A model generated the notes under the pieces. The model made no database searches. It was given only the letters and a program-made list of their open reading frames with translations, and was not told the origin of the DNA. From the NCBI GenBank assembly GCA_003024985.2, contig PXIH01S0006286.1: a stretch of DNA of 11,005 bases; one strand, given 5' to 3'. Below are positions 1 through 7,403 of the stretch, piece after piece (position 1 is the stretch's first letter; each line of letters opens with the position of its first letter). Both the position numbers and the translations under genes were made by a program. The DNA is from Euperipatoides rowelli. Its lineage: Eukaryota; Onychophora; Udeonychophora; Euonychophora; Peripatopsidae.

Positions 1-978
1 CTACATATAATTGTCAAACTCTCTCAAGTGAAGCAAAACTACAAGAGATAGAAGAACTGTGTAAAATTAAGTGGGACATTTAAGACTAGGTGAGATTAGG
101 CGCAAAGGTAAGGACAAATAGCACTTAAGAGTGGACATATCTTCTACTACTAAATAAATACATTAGAATGGATGGGTGAGGTTGGATTCATTGTCCACAA
201 GCAATTGAAGATAGTATGGTAGAGATAGAAAGTGTGTTGATAAGAGTAACCAATCTTAAGCTAACTAAATGATATGAGATTCAGATAATCCAATTATATG
301 CACCAACTTCAAGTCATTCAGATGAAGAAGTAGAAGAATGTTATGAGGATGTGCAGAATTTGCATAATAAAAGTAAGTAAGCTTATTGTTACAAAATTAT
401 TATGGGTGATTTCAATGACAATGTATGAGCACAAGAAAAAAAAGAAGACAATTCAGTGGGAAAATTTGGTCATGGTTAGCAGATTGATAGAGGAGAAGAA
501 TGTCAGAATTTTCATAGAATAATAATTTGTTCATAATGAATTAATTTTTTTAAAAAGGCATGAAAGAGGAAATGGACTTGGAGGAACAATCGGAGTGAAT
601 AATGGAATTAATTACAAACTTGCTAACAATAAGATAATGCAAGACATATCAAATTTCAATCAATTCAACACAGGCAGTGATCATAGGCTAGTAAGGTGCT
701 GTACCATTCTAAACTCCACACTTGAAAGGTCAAACTTGTCAAAAGTAAATTTCCATCAATTGATAAGGAAAACCTAAGGAAACACACACAAGAGTTTCAC
801 TTAGAACTAAAACACAGTTTTGGCACATTACTAGATATGCAGGAAGAAATACAAGATCTGAAAGAATCAATTTTACCATCAAAGAAAGTATCTTAGATGC
901 AGCAAAATGTATCACGGGTACAACAAACCTGATTAAAAACTAACACAAGAATCTAAAAATCTAATGAAAAAACTTGAC
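1..978 (+). pseudogene. Decayed LINE endonuclease region (RTE-like non-LTR retrotransposon), 3' truncated
   Basis: This is the apurinic-endonuclease-like N-terminal part of a LINE polyprotein, the domain that nicks target DNA to start target-primed reverse transcription. Pieces in three frames line up in the family order: TYNCQTLSSEAKLQEIEEL (3-59), LKSGHIFYY (124-150), VGFIVHK near 182-201, IQLYAPTSSHSDEEVEE (288-338), the catalytic-type MGDFN (402-416), GKFGHG (459-476), KWTW (570-581), then INYKLANNKIMQDIS and NTGSDHR (607-687; SDH is the terminal catalytic-type motif), and finally KFPSIDKENLR (747-779) and KLTQESKNLMKKLD (937-978). In-frame stops include 378, 426, 477, 534, 537 and 561. 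Frame changes are needed near 85-124, 585-597, 690-747 and 860-937. Similarity stops at the linker before the reverse transcriptase, so the element is dead and truncated. The 60-codon open frame at 595-777 is only its least damaged piece. The RTE (BovB-type) assignment is from motif wording and is moderately sure; LINE endonuclease is very sure. Confidence 0.87.
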
Positions 979-1302
979 ATTATATTAAAAGTATTATTAT
1001 TTGTATTATTTTCAAATATATATTTTCAATAAGGTTGACTTTGAAAGTGTAAATGTGAGGACATATTTACTATTATATAGCTTTAAATTGAATCAGGGGT
1101 ATCTTTCTTATCATGACAAATGCCCACAGTTTGATCTCTATCATATTGTCTCTAAGTCTACATTTACATTTTTTTCATCCCAAAATACTTCAAGATATAA
1201 TGGAGATAAATGATGAAAAAAAAAAAAGAAAAACCAATAAAGAGTAATTAAATAAAAAGGATAAAATTATATCTTTTTTTTTTAAAGGTCAAATGCAACG
1301 GA
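979..1302. other. AT-rich spacer, no gene seen
   Basis: Downstream of the LINE break the sequence is AT-rich with poly(A) runs near 1213-1232. A 70-codon open frame at 1001-1213 has a low-complexity, Phe/Tyr/Ser-rich translation with no recognisable motif, and I treat it as chance. Nothing else can be supported. Confidence 0.5.
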
Positions 1303-1382
1303 TTTTTTAAATTTTTTTATTATTATTGATTTTCAAAAATAATTGCTAAAAAAAAAATTAAATGCATAAAAAAAAGTTATTG
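1303..1382 (-). repeat. AT-rich dispersed repeat, copy A (inverted relative to 3329-3426)
   Basis: Read on the minus strand this contains AATAAC, a T run, ATGCATTT, a second T run, AGCAATTA, then TTGAAAATCAATAATAA and an A/T run. The same words in the same order occur on the plus strand at 3329-3426, where copy B has about 18 extra bases in the middle. The word order and non-homopolymer blocks argue for common origin rather than shared AT-richness. The family is not recognised. Confidence 0.6.
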
Positions 1383-1639
1383 ACAATTTTCAATTTTTAA
1401 AATAATTGTCTTTAGCTCTGCCCATTTGAGACAGTATTGTCTAAGCGTGGTGAGCTAATGTGCTAAGTCATAGTTGAGAGACGGTAGCGTTACTATATGT
1501 AGTCCATGTTAAAATGTCTTACTGTTGTGTCTTAAATTGCATAAATGCTACATTGTTTAACCCTAACCTTTTTTTACATTCCCTAAAGTTAAAAATAAAT
1601 GCTTAGCTGCTTATGTTGCAATTAGAGAATGATATGATT
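1383..1639. other. Intergenic or intronic spacer with slightly higher GC, no gene seen
   Basis: The part around 1415-1510 is less AT-rich than its surroundings, which hints at a decayed insertion, but no A/B box, ORF or terminal repeat can be defended. A short telomere-like stretch (AACCCTAACC) lies near 1559-1568. A 9-base word, AGCGTTACT, occurs at 1486-1494 and again at 1734-1742, flanking the retroposon end at 1640-1693. It could be a target duplication but may be chance. Confidence 0.35.
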
Positions 1640-1693
1640 ACAACCTCGCTGGACTATCATTTGTTGTTGTCTGGCATATTTGTATTTGTATTT
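1640..1693 (+). repeat. 3' end of an unclassified retroposon, copy 1 (plus strand)
   Basis: This 54-base block matches the reverse complement of 4462-4515 without gaps, with seven mismatches by hand alignment. It begins ACAACCTCGCTGG and ends in a short tandem tail, TATTTGTATTTGTATTT. In both copies the similarity stops right after the tail, as expected for the 3' end of a LINE or SINE with a microsatellite-like tail. Upstream similarity fades quickly, so this copy looks 5'-truncated or strongly decayed. Confidence 0.65.
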
Positions 1694-2500
1694 GAAATAT
1701 TCCTGTCTTTGAAGATGGTTTTATTAGAAGGCCAGCGTTACTGTGTATGTGGGTTATGGATTTTTTTTTAAATTTTTATTATTGCCAAGTGGATAGCCAC
1801 AGTTGCACAAACCGTATAACAATTCAAACACTTGTTAACAAGTTACGTTATTTTTTAATTCATTACAATCAAATCAAATTAGTTCTTCCTCGGCAATTTA
1901 CCTTTGAGTTATGTACTCTAATATACACAAAATATCGCTAAAATAACGAATAAATTAGGCTATTACTAACAGATTAATAATGGATTCCACTTTACATTTA
2001 GTTGACCTACTTATTTTGTTTTTGAGAAAAAAAAAAGAATTTAAGACAAGACTTGTTTTATTTATGTGCATAATGTTGTTGTTTTTTTTGGGGGGGGGGA
2101 TTATTTATTTTTTCTAGCTAATAAAGGAAAAATTGTTTGGCAAATACGTTAGTTTTACTGTTACAATAGTCACAGGTTTTGCGTTTAGTAATCATTAATC
2201 ATTAAGGTGGAGGGACATGCAGAATAAAACCACCCGCTGAGTTGATTCACTTTGAATATTTAAAAAAAAATAAAAAATAGACAATGCTTACTAGGAACAG
2301 AAAATATCAAAATTGGATATTATTTTAAATCATCCTAATAAATTGTGAACGATGTTTGAATTATGCAGTACGCCTAACATTTTAATTTTAAATTTTGAAA
2401 ATCGATATGCAAGATAGATAGAAAGTCTGATTGGTTAATTGAAGAAGAGGCCCCTAGAACCTATCATGTTTAGCTGAAGGTTTTTTTTATACAAACTAGC
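1694..2500. other. AT-rich spacer, no gene seen
   Basis: No coding signal is supported. A 64-codon open frame at 1747-1941 has no recognisable motif. A T8 run directly followed by a G10 run sits at 2082-2099. The rest is AT-rich unique-looking sequence. Confidence 0.5.
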
Positions 2501-2845
2501 AAATAAGCCCATTATTTGGGCATCAAATATTTTTTATTTGGCATTACTACGTAGCTACTTATTATTATACATTTAGTCAAGTTGTTTTCTTTTTTGAGAA
2601 AACACCACTTATAAAGTTTCTAAAAATAGTTCATAGATGGCACTGTTACTGGCTTCGGAACACGGCTTCAAATAAGCCTGTTATACGAGCATCACTCATT
2701 CACTCACTCTCTCTCATACATAAGAATTATGATTCTTAATCCTTAGTTCCCAGGCTGATAAGCCCGTAACATTAAAGTTTCTAAAAATAGTTCATAGATG
2801 GCACTGTTACCAGCATCAGAAAATACTGGCTTCAAAACACGCTTT
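2501..2845 (+). repeat. Mosaic tandem-like repeat with a perfect 38-bp direct repeat
   Basis: The 38 bases at 2612-2649 recur exactly at 2773-2810, an offset of 161. The block includes TTTCTAAAAATAGTTCATAG and ends GATGGCACTGTTAC. Each copy is followed by a related ACTGGCTTC..AACACG segment (near 2648-2668 and 2825-2844); in the second copy 16 extra bases precede it. A third motif, (C)AAATAAGCC followed by a palindromic TTAT core and GCATCA, occurs at 2501 and 2669, with a partial version (ATAAGCCCGTAAC) at 2758. The arrangement looks like two diverged units of one repeat with internal rearrangement. The TC-rich stretch near 2695-2716 lies between them. I do not recognise the family. Confidence 0.7.
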
Positions 2846-3328
2846 TTCCAATGAATATATAGGATAACCTGACCTTCACAAGAAGTGCCATTTTAGGTCA
2901 CTTGATAATAATATAAATAATAAAACAAGCAAAAATAATCATTATTATAATGTACAGTATATCATTTACTACCTTTATGCAAATATTATCAAATATGAAC
3001 ACTGGATTTTGCATACCGCTTGTGATGGCTTGTCTTCTTTCAATACATCGGAGCCAATATCAGATGATGGCCAATTCAACTAAAGGCACAAAGTCATAGC
3101 CAATGAACTAAGTGTTTAAGTATTTTTACAGAGTCATTATCAAATTCAACCATTGTGCTATTATGGTTCAATTTTTTTTTTTTTAAAAAATCAAAACAAA
3201 GTACTGGGATATACAGCAGTCTACTGTTTAGAGACTATTGCCTCATCAAAATAATCTCAGACCCAATATTGAAACCTTTATTTTGTAATCTCAGATGGAG
3301 GAGAGAAATAGTCTTAATTTTATCTTTA
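2846..3328. other. AT-rich spacer, no gene seen
   Basis: Contains a loose TAA/ATA-rich patch near 2905-2965. One short open reading (CDGLSSFNTSEPISDDGQFN, 3022-3081) has mixed amino-acid composition and ends at a TAA. It has no good splice sites and no family I recognise, so it is not called. Confidence 0.45.
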
Positions 3329-3426
3329 AATAACATTTTTTTATGCATTTTAATTTATTTTTTTACAGTGGAATTTTTTTTTTAGTAATTATCCTTGAAA
3401 ATCAATAATAAAAAAAATTAAAAAAA
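3329..3426 (+). repeat. AT-rich dispersed repeat, copy B (inverted relative to 1303-1382)
   Basis: This is the plus-strand counterpart of the repeat at 1303-1382. It reads AATAAC, T run, ATGCATTTTAAT, then about 18 extra bases (containing TTTTTACAGTGG), then T run, AGTAATTATCCTTGAAAATC and AATAATAA with A runs. The 76-codon open frame at 3155-3385 runs into this repeat and is treated as chance. Confidence 0.6.
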
Positions 3427-4060
3427 GTAGATGTTATAAAAAAAAAATCAGATTGCCATTATTTTTACATCTCATATCTCAATTCGACCTGAAATAATTA
3501 GTTTAAATACCATTCTTAATATTATATTTATTTAAGCTATTTTCCCGCATCTCTTTGTGGGTATTTCATGCACCCACCCCCCCCCCTCTCCCTGAAATAT
3601 AATATGCACATGACCGTAAAAGTCAGAAAAATGTCACGTGAGTTGTTTGTTTTAATAGCAGTTTAAATGCTTAGACTAAAGTAATTAAAAAAAGAATATC
3701 ATTCTACAATCATTTATCTTTTTTTTTTTAATAGTTCTACAAAATTTCTCATCAGAAATTACATGAGTTTTTTTTATGAAAAAAAAATTAAATTGAAGGC
3801 ATAAATTAATATTGTCATGAGTTCTGGGAATAAAAAAAAAATTTTGCACACAAGTCCTGTAAATTGGGATGCTTTTGGTAAGACATTATTTCATTTTTTG
3901 TTATGTAGTTTATTATTAATATATCATTATTGTTAATATTTTCCATTCTCCTTAAAAAAAAATCATTATTCTGTTTGTTTTATGAAATTTATAAATTTGG
4001 ATTACTCTTATGTTGACAAACATTATAATTAGCCTGGTTTCATTACTGATTTTACTGATT
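3427..4060. other. AT-rich spacer with a C10 run, no gene seen
   Basis: There are many A and T runs of eight or more. A C10 run lies at 3577-3586 within a short C-rich patch (3573-3592). No ORF, RNA gene or transposon end is supported. Confidence 0.5.
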
Positions 4061-4236
4061 AAAGTACCTGTACCAAATAAGGCCACCTTAGCATTAATTT
4101 GTTAATATTCTGCCAATATAAAGAAATAAAAATGAACTTAAAATTTTACATTAAAATGCTGCTAGATATTTTGTGTACAAGATTAATACTTGTTGATATC
4201 TTCTGAAACAACTATAATAATAAACCATGACATGCC

Positions 4237-4290
4237 ATTAGGTTACAATTTTCCAAATAAAGCCATCATTGGCTTTATTAAGGACCTAAT
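4237..4290. repeat. Palindrome / potential hairpin
   Basis: AATAAAGCCA (4256-4265) and TGGCTTTATT (4270-4279) form a perfect 10-bp stem around a TCAT loop. Further out ATTAGGT (4237-4243) pairs with ACCTAAT (4284-4290) across an asymmetric internal loop. It lies within the inverted-repeat block and shares sequence with that block's right edge. Confidence 0.7.
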
Positions 4291-4461
4291 TTTATACTAC
4301 ATATTTTACTTACTAAGACTAAATGGTTACAAATATGAAAGATTACATTAGATGTTCTTAAAGCTAACTTAATAATGAACAAAAAAATGTATTATTTGCT
4401 AAAATCAAGCTTAATTTATGGTAATTTATGTATAAATTTCTACATACTTAAATTAACAGCA

Positions 4462-4515
4462 AAATACAAATACAAATATGCTGGACAATAACATACCATA
4501 GCCCAGCGAGGTTGT
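4462..4515 (-). repeat. 3' end of an unclassified retroposon, copy 2 (minus strand)
   Basis: Minus-strand counterpart of 1640-1693: same length, seven mismatches, and the same terminal ATTTGTATTTGTATTT tail. If the 22-bp motif at 4699-4720 marks its other end, the whole minus-strand element would be about 260 bp (4720 down to about 4459), a SINE-like size. No RNA polymerase III A/B boxes could be found at that end, so it stays unclassified. Confidence 0.6.
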
Positions 4516-4720
4516 GCCTGGAATGTAGCGAGATGCCCTCAAGATGGGACATGCAACTAACAAGCAATGCACCAATCTAGAAGCTTCAAAGTAACATTGC
4601 ATGATCTAAGTAAAGCCAATATCAAATAGATGCAGCCATTTAGTAGGATAGCAACATATTTTTTTCAAAAAGCCTTATTGGCCTTATAAAGAGCCTAACC
4701 TTATTTGATACAGGTACCTT

Positions 4721-5298
4721 ATATAATTTGACTTTTCCATGTGTAATAAGACAATAGCCTTACCTATCTCTCAGATAGTTATTGTAATAAATTGCAAATT
4801 GTAAATGTTATTGAGGCATTTTATATAAGAATTTACCCATTAGGCATGACAGCACAAAATGGCATTATTTTTTTTTTTTTACTTTTCATAGATGAAACAA
4901 AGTAAAATTTAAGCAATTATGTATTTTAAACTTAATAAATTCTGAACATTTTATTAATTTTTTATTCAATAAATTGTACCCTTATAATAAAATAATTAAA
5001 TTACTAAAAAAAATCACATCTAGAAGATATTGTCTACATGTGTTATGGCATGTATGCATAAGATAAATTTAACAATATTTTGTGAGAAAATAAAAATGTT
5101 TACCATTTCAAGTTTCTTTTAAATTATAATTATAAAACAAGAGGTAACTTAATTTTTTATATATATTTTTTTTTCAAATTGAGTTTATCCAGAGAGGCAT
5201 ACAAACAAGTTTACAATATTTTTCTGGTAACTGTTTGTGAGTTACCATAAACTTAGAGATAACTGTGATATTTAAGAACCAAATGATAATATGCTTGA
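4721..5298. other. AT-rich spacer, no gene seen
   Basis: Only AT-rich unique-looking sequence with homopolymer runs. No ORF, transposon end or RNA gene is supported. Confidence 0.5.
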
Positions 5299-5314
5299 AA
5301 TAATATGTCTCTCA
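5299..5314. repeat. Left target-site duplication of the SINE
   Basis: AATAATATGTCTCTCA here is repeated exactly at 5619-5634. With three mismatches the match extends to 22 bases (5299-5320 versus 5619-5640), ending exactly where the tRNA-like head starts at 5321. This length fits LINE-mediated target-primed insertion. Confidence 0.85.
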
Positions 5315-5320
5315 CATCTC

Positions 5321-5394
5321 GTTTCCGTGGTCGAGCGGATTCGCTTCCGCTTGATGAACCGAAGGCATATGCTGAGGTGTATAGGTTCGCGCCT
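5321..5394 (+). promoter_or_regulatory. RNA polymerase III type 2 internal promoter in tRNA-like head
   Basis: A box at 5328-5338 and B box at 5384-5394, 45 bases apart. The head cannot be a working tRNA: the acceptor and anticodon stems do not pair convincingly, so it is the SINE promoter rather than a tRNA gene. Confidence 0.75.
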
Positions 5395-5561
5395 TGGCTT
5401 GGGCAGTTACGGAATGGTTTTTTCCCTAGTTGTAACAGCTTGCTTTGGGTTTTTCCAATTACGCTGCCCTTGTTAACATCTTAGGAGCCTGTTTCTGATG
5501 TATTATTGAAATTTTCTGGTGTATTTAATTTGATTAACCTCAAAAAAATAAATAAAAATAC

Positions 5562-5587
5562 ATCTCTTCTCTTGTTAGAGAGGAGAT
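5562..5587 (+). other. 3' hairpin of the SINE
   Basis: ATCTCTTCTCT (5562-5572), loop TGTT, then AGAGAGGAGAT (5577-5587): 11 paired positions, one of them G-U. A/T-rich flanks (AAATAAAAATA and TTTATTTTTTTTAT) could extend the stem. In several SINE/LINE pairs a 3' hairpin is what the partner reverse transcriptase recognises, so this may be the recruitment signal. That role is inference. Confidence 0.75.
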
Positions 5588-5618
5588 TTATTTTTTTTAT
5601 AAAAAATAAATAAATAAT

Positions 5619-5634
5619 AATAATATGTCTCTCA
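5619..5634. repeat. Right target-site duplication of the SINE
   Basis: Exact copy of 5299-5314, immediately after the ATAA-rich tail. Confidence 0.85.
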
Positions 5635-5640
5635 TGCCTC

Positions 5641-6451
5641 TTGTAACATTTTATCAGTTGAAAGATTTTTACATATATTTAAAAGATGGTTCTCAGTAAC
5701 TGAATACTTAGTGTATATTCATGCCATCTCTAGAACAAAACATCTTCAAGTATTTAACTGCTCTTCTATTTGACACATTATATTTTCTTTTGCAGTTATA
5801 TAAATGTTATATAATCTAGTTTTAGTGAATAAAAAATGAAGTTTGTGTGCAAAGATATTTTATACGAGTAAAATATCATGGTAAAGATCACTTTAATGAA
5901 TTTAGGGTGGAAAGGTATTTTTAATTTTGGAAAACTAATCAGGAAAATGCTAAAATAATAATTTCATAATTTTTATTCTGATGTAAACAATTCTGGGTAT
6001 AATTTCCTTTATCTAATTTTAGAATTTGTCAGATACTAACAATATTTTTTAAAAAATAATATTTCCACTAGTAGGAAATCAGTAAGGTATTTTAAAAGAC
6101 AGAATCTAGTATCATTTCCTAATGGCTGAGCATCTTGTATAAAATTAACGAGGAAATGAATGACAGGTATAATTCAAAAAGTGACATCACAACCAATCTT
6201 ACAATAATCATGTGGAAATTAAGAATATATGACATGCAAGCTGTCATTTTATTGAATGTGATTAAAATGTAAAAGTGTTTACTGTAGATGAAAAAATAAA
6301 TGTTTTTCTTAATTAATTTTATTTAGAAAAATTCCTTTCTAATAATTTTTTTTATATTAATAAAATTATATTCTCAATATTTGAATCATTTAAAATAAGT
6401 TTCATCTATTTTTATACATACAGTATATAATGAGCAGGAGTTTACTAGTGT
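5641..6451. other. AT-rich spacer, no gene seen
   Basis: No ORF or transposon is supported. A small palindromic patch lies near 6041-6080: AATATTTTTTAAAAAATAATATT, then ATTTCC-actagta-GGAAAT. A pyrimidine tract ending TTTTGCAG near 5795 looks like a 3' splice site, but an in-frame stop follows quickly in every frame. Confidence 0.45.
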
Positions 6452-6738
6452 CAGGGTGGCAAACTTCACATCTCAAGTGATCCCAAAACTAACCAATGGT
6501 GCATGACAATCAACTATTAGCTGCCTTTTTTTTATTTGCAATCCTAACCTTCACCCTAACCCTAACACCTACAACATAATAAACAACCATGCCCTAATCC
6601 TATGATAATCATTAAGTGCATTACATTTTTTTGATCAATTTTGATCATTTTTACACAACTGTCGACCCAGACATTAACCAATCACAGTTGTTTCTTGTCA
6701 TTTTAGGGATCCCAAGAGTTGTGAAGTTTGCTACCCAG
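6452..6738. mobile_element. MITE with hAT-like terminal inverted repeats
   Basis: A 287-bp non-coding element. Its left end, CAGGGTGGCAAACTTCACA, matches the reverse complement of its right end, CTGGGTAGCAAACTTCACA, at 17 of 19 positions. Weaker similarity continues to about 39 bases and includes GATCCC in both arms. Ends starting CAGGG-TGGCAAAC are typical of hAT-superfamily elements. hAT elements make 8-bp target duplications, but the flanks (actagtgt and atatttct) do not match, so the insertion is old or the exact ends differ. Inside are TAACCAAT in both arms, telomere-like CCCTAA repeats, and an 8-bp inverted pair (6655-6662 with 6684-6691). No transposase is present, so it would have needed one supplied elsewhere. 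Confidence 0.75.
6544..6567 (-). repeat. Telomere-like hexamers inside the MITE
   Basis: CCTAAC, then six bases, then CCCTAACCCTAAC. On the minus strand this is about two to three TTAGGG units, the metazoan telomere hexamer. It is short, imperfect and lies well inside the transposon, so it is not a telomere. Confidence 0.6.
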
Positions 6739-7025
6739 ATATTTCTTTGGGATAAGGAGGAGAAAAAGCATCCGTTTTAAGAATAAATGTTTTATTGTAG
6801 TTTAGTCCTTTGATGTTGAAAGACACCTGCCCTGTTCATATGCCCTTTCATTATGTACAATCAAGAACGACAATCAGTTAGCAGGCTGCTTATTTTCTTT
6901 TCACTAATACTTTGTATAATACTAGTTCCCTACTTCAATCAATGAGCATTCTGATATGAGGCAGCCTGCTCAATCTCTTTTTCTCATCTCCTCATGCTAA
7001 TAAAAAAATTTCTTTTCTCTTTCAG
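6739..7025. other. Spacer ending in a strong 3' splice-site context
   Basis: No ORF or repeat is supported in most of this stretch. Its last part reads as an intron end: a branch-point-like CTAAT (A at 7000), a pyrimidine tract TTTCTTTTCTCTTT (7009-7022) and CAG at 7023-7025, just before the exon candidate. Confidence 0.45.
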
Positions 7026-7133
7026 AACTCGTCGAAGCATTTTTATTGTTCAATCAAGTAGTTTCACTCCAAACATTATGATCACGATAAATATGCAAAA
7101 CGATCTGATTCCAACAAATGATTACATTCAACA
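7026..7133 (+). CDS. Candidate internal coding exon of an unrecognised host gene (partial)
   Basis: The only stretch here with convincing eukaryotic exon signals. A branch-point-like CTAAT lies 25 bases upstream of a pyrimidine-tract CAG. 108 nt later there is an ACA|GTAAGT donor. One reading frame (codons from 7027) is open through the whole exon for 35 codons, starting after one leftover base and ending with two, so the exon is phase-symmetric. The translation runs from TRRSIFIVQSSSF through TPNIMITINMQNDL to IPTNDYIQ. It is mixed, weakly hydrophobic, not low-complexity, and I do not recognise the family. By count 34 of 108 bases are G or C and there are four CpGs, richer than the flanks look. 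No partner exon is visible; the next CAG (about 7201) would give an early stop. It could also be chance or a pseudoexon. Confidence 0.42.
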
Positions 7134-7403
7134 GTAAGTCCAAGACTCACTCAGCCTACCAACATAACTCGCTTGGCTTTAGTCTTCTCATCTAAAATTT
7201 CAGCAATATTGCAAAATAGCAGAATTCAAGGAGCTGGGACTAAACTCATTGATAAAAAAATATTTACTAAAGAAAGGACAAGAATTTTCAAATGACAACA
7301 TCTCCATACTATGGCAGACTGGAAAAAGAAATTGTACACATGATGAATTATTTACACAAAAGAAACCATAGACTTATAAAATATGGAACAAAGAATAAAA
7401 AAC
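7134..7403. other. Spacer (possible intron start), no gene seen
   Basis: Begins with GTAAGT, the candidate donor. No further exon, repeat or RNA gene is supported. Confidence 0.4.

Larger units (their letters stand above)
4061..4720. repeat. Inverted-repeat block bounded by 22-bp inverted ends
   Basis: The left end 4061-4082 (AAAGTACCTGTACCAAATAA then GG) and the reverse complement of the right end 4699-4720 agree at 20 of 22 positions. Inside are a palindrome (4237-4290) and a minus-strand retroposon end (4462-4515). The right end is preceded by TTGGCCTTATAAAGAGCCTAA (from 4679), resembling TTGGCTTTATTAAGGACC (from 4270). So copies of the same short repeat sit here in both orientations. It is either a foldback-type element of about 660 bp or several separate insertions of one family. 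I see no ORF or clear target duplication that would decide. Confidence 0.5.
5321..5618 (+). mobile_element. tRNA-derived SINE, apparently full length
   Basis: A short interspersed element of about 298 bp that depends on a partner LINE for movement. The head (5321-5394) resembles a class II (Ser/Leu-type) tRNA: an A box TGGTCGAGCGG at 5328-5338 (close to the tRNA-Leu TGGCCGAGCGG) and a B box GGTTCGCGCCT at 5384-5394, spaced as in RNA polymerase III internal promoters. The body has a GGGCAG / CTGCCC inverted pair (5401-5406, 5464-5469) and two similar GGTTTTT(T)CC stretches. The 3' part has a near-perfect hairpin (5562-5587) and an AATAAATAAATAATAATAA-type tail. Direct repeats flank the element. 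The 61-codon open frame at 5291-5476 is only a shadow across it. The SINE family is not named; the head-body-hairpin-tail layout is clear. Confidence 0.85.

Noticed and set aside
1559-1568. Telomere-like AACCCTAACC
   Set aside because: Too short to distinguish from chance in AT-rich sequence.
3022-3081. Short mixed-composition open reading (CDGLSSFNTSEPISDDGQFN)
   Set aside because: No splice sites or start context, a stop follows directly, and no family is recognised.
5321-5394. Functional tRNA gene
   Set aside because: A and B boxes are present, but the acceptor and anticodon stems do not pair convincingly and the sequence continues into a SINE body with tail and target duplications.
5291-5476. 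61-codon open frame
   Set aside because: It crosses the target duplication and the tRNA-like head of the SINE.
5780-5796. Pyrimidine tract plus TTTTGCAG as a 3' splice site
   Set aside because: All downstream frames close within a few codons and no donor follows.
7196-7201. TTTCAG as the acceptor of a second exon after 7026-7133
   Set aside because: Joining in the required phase gives a stop after four codons.
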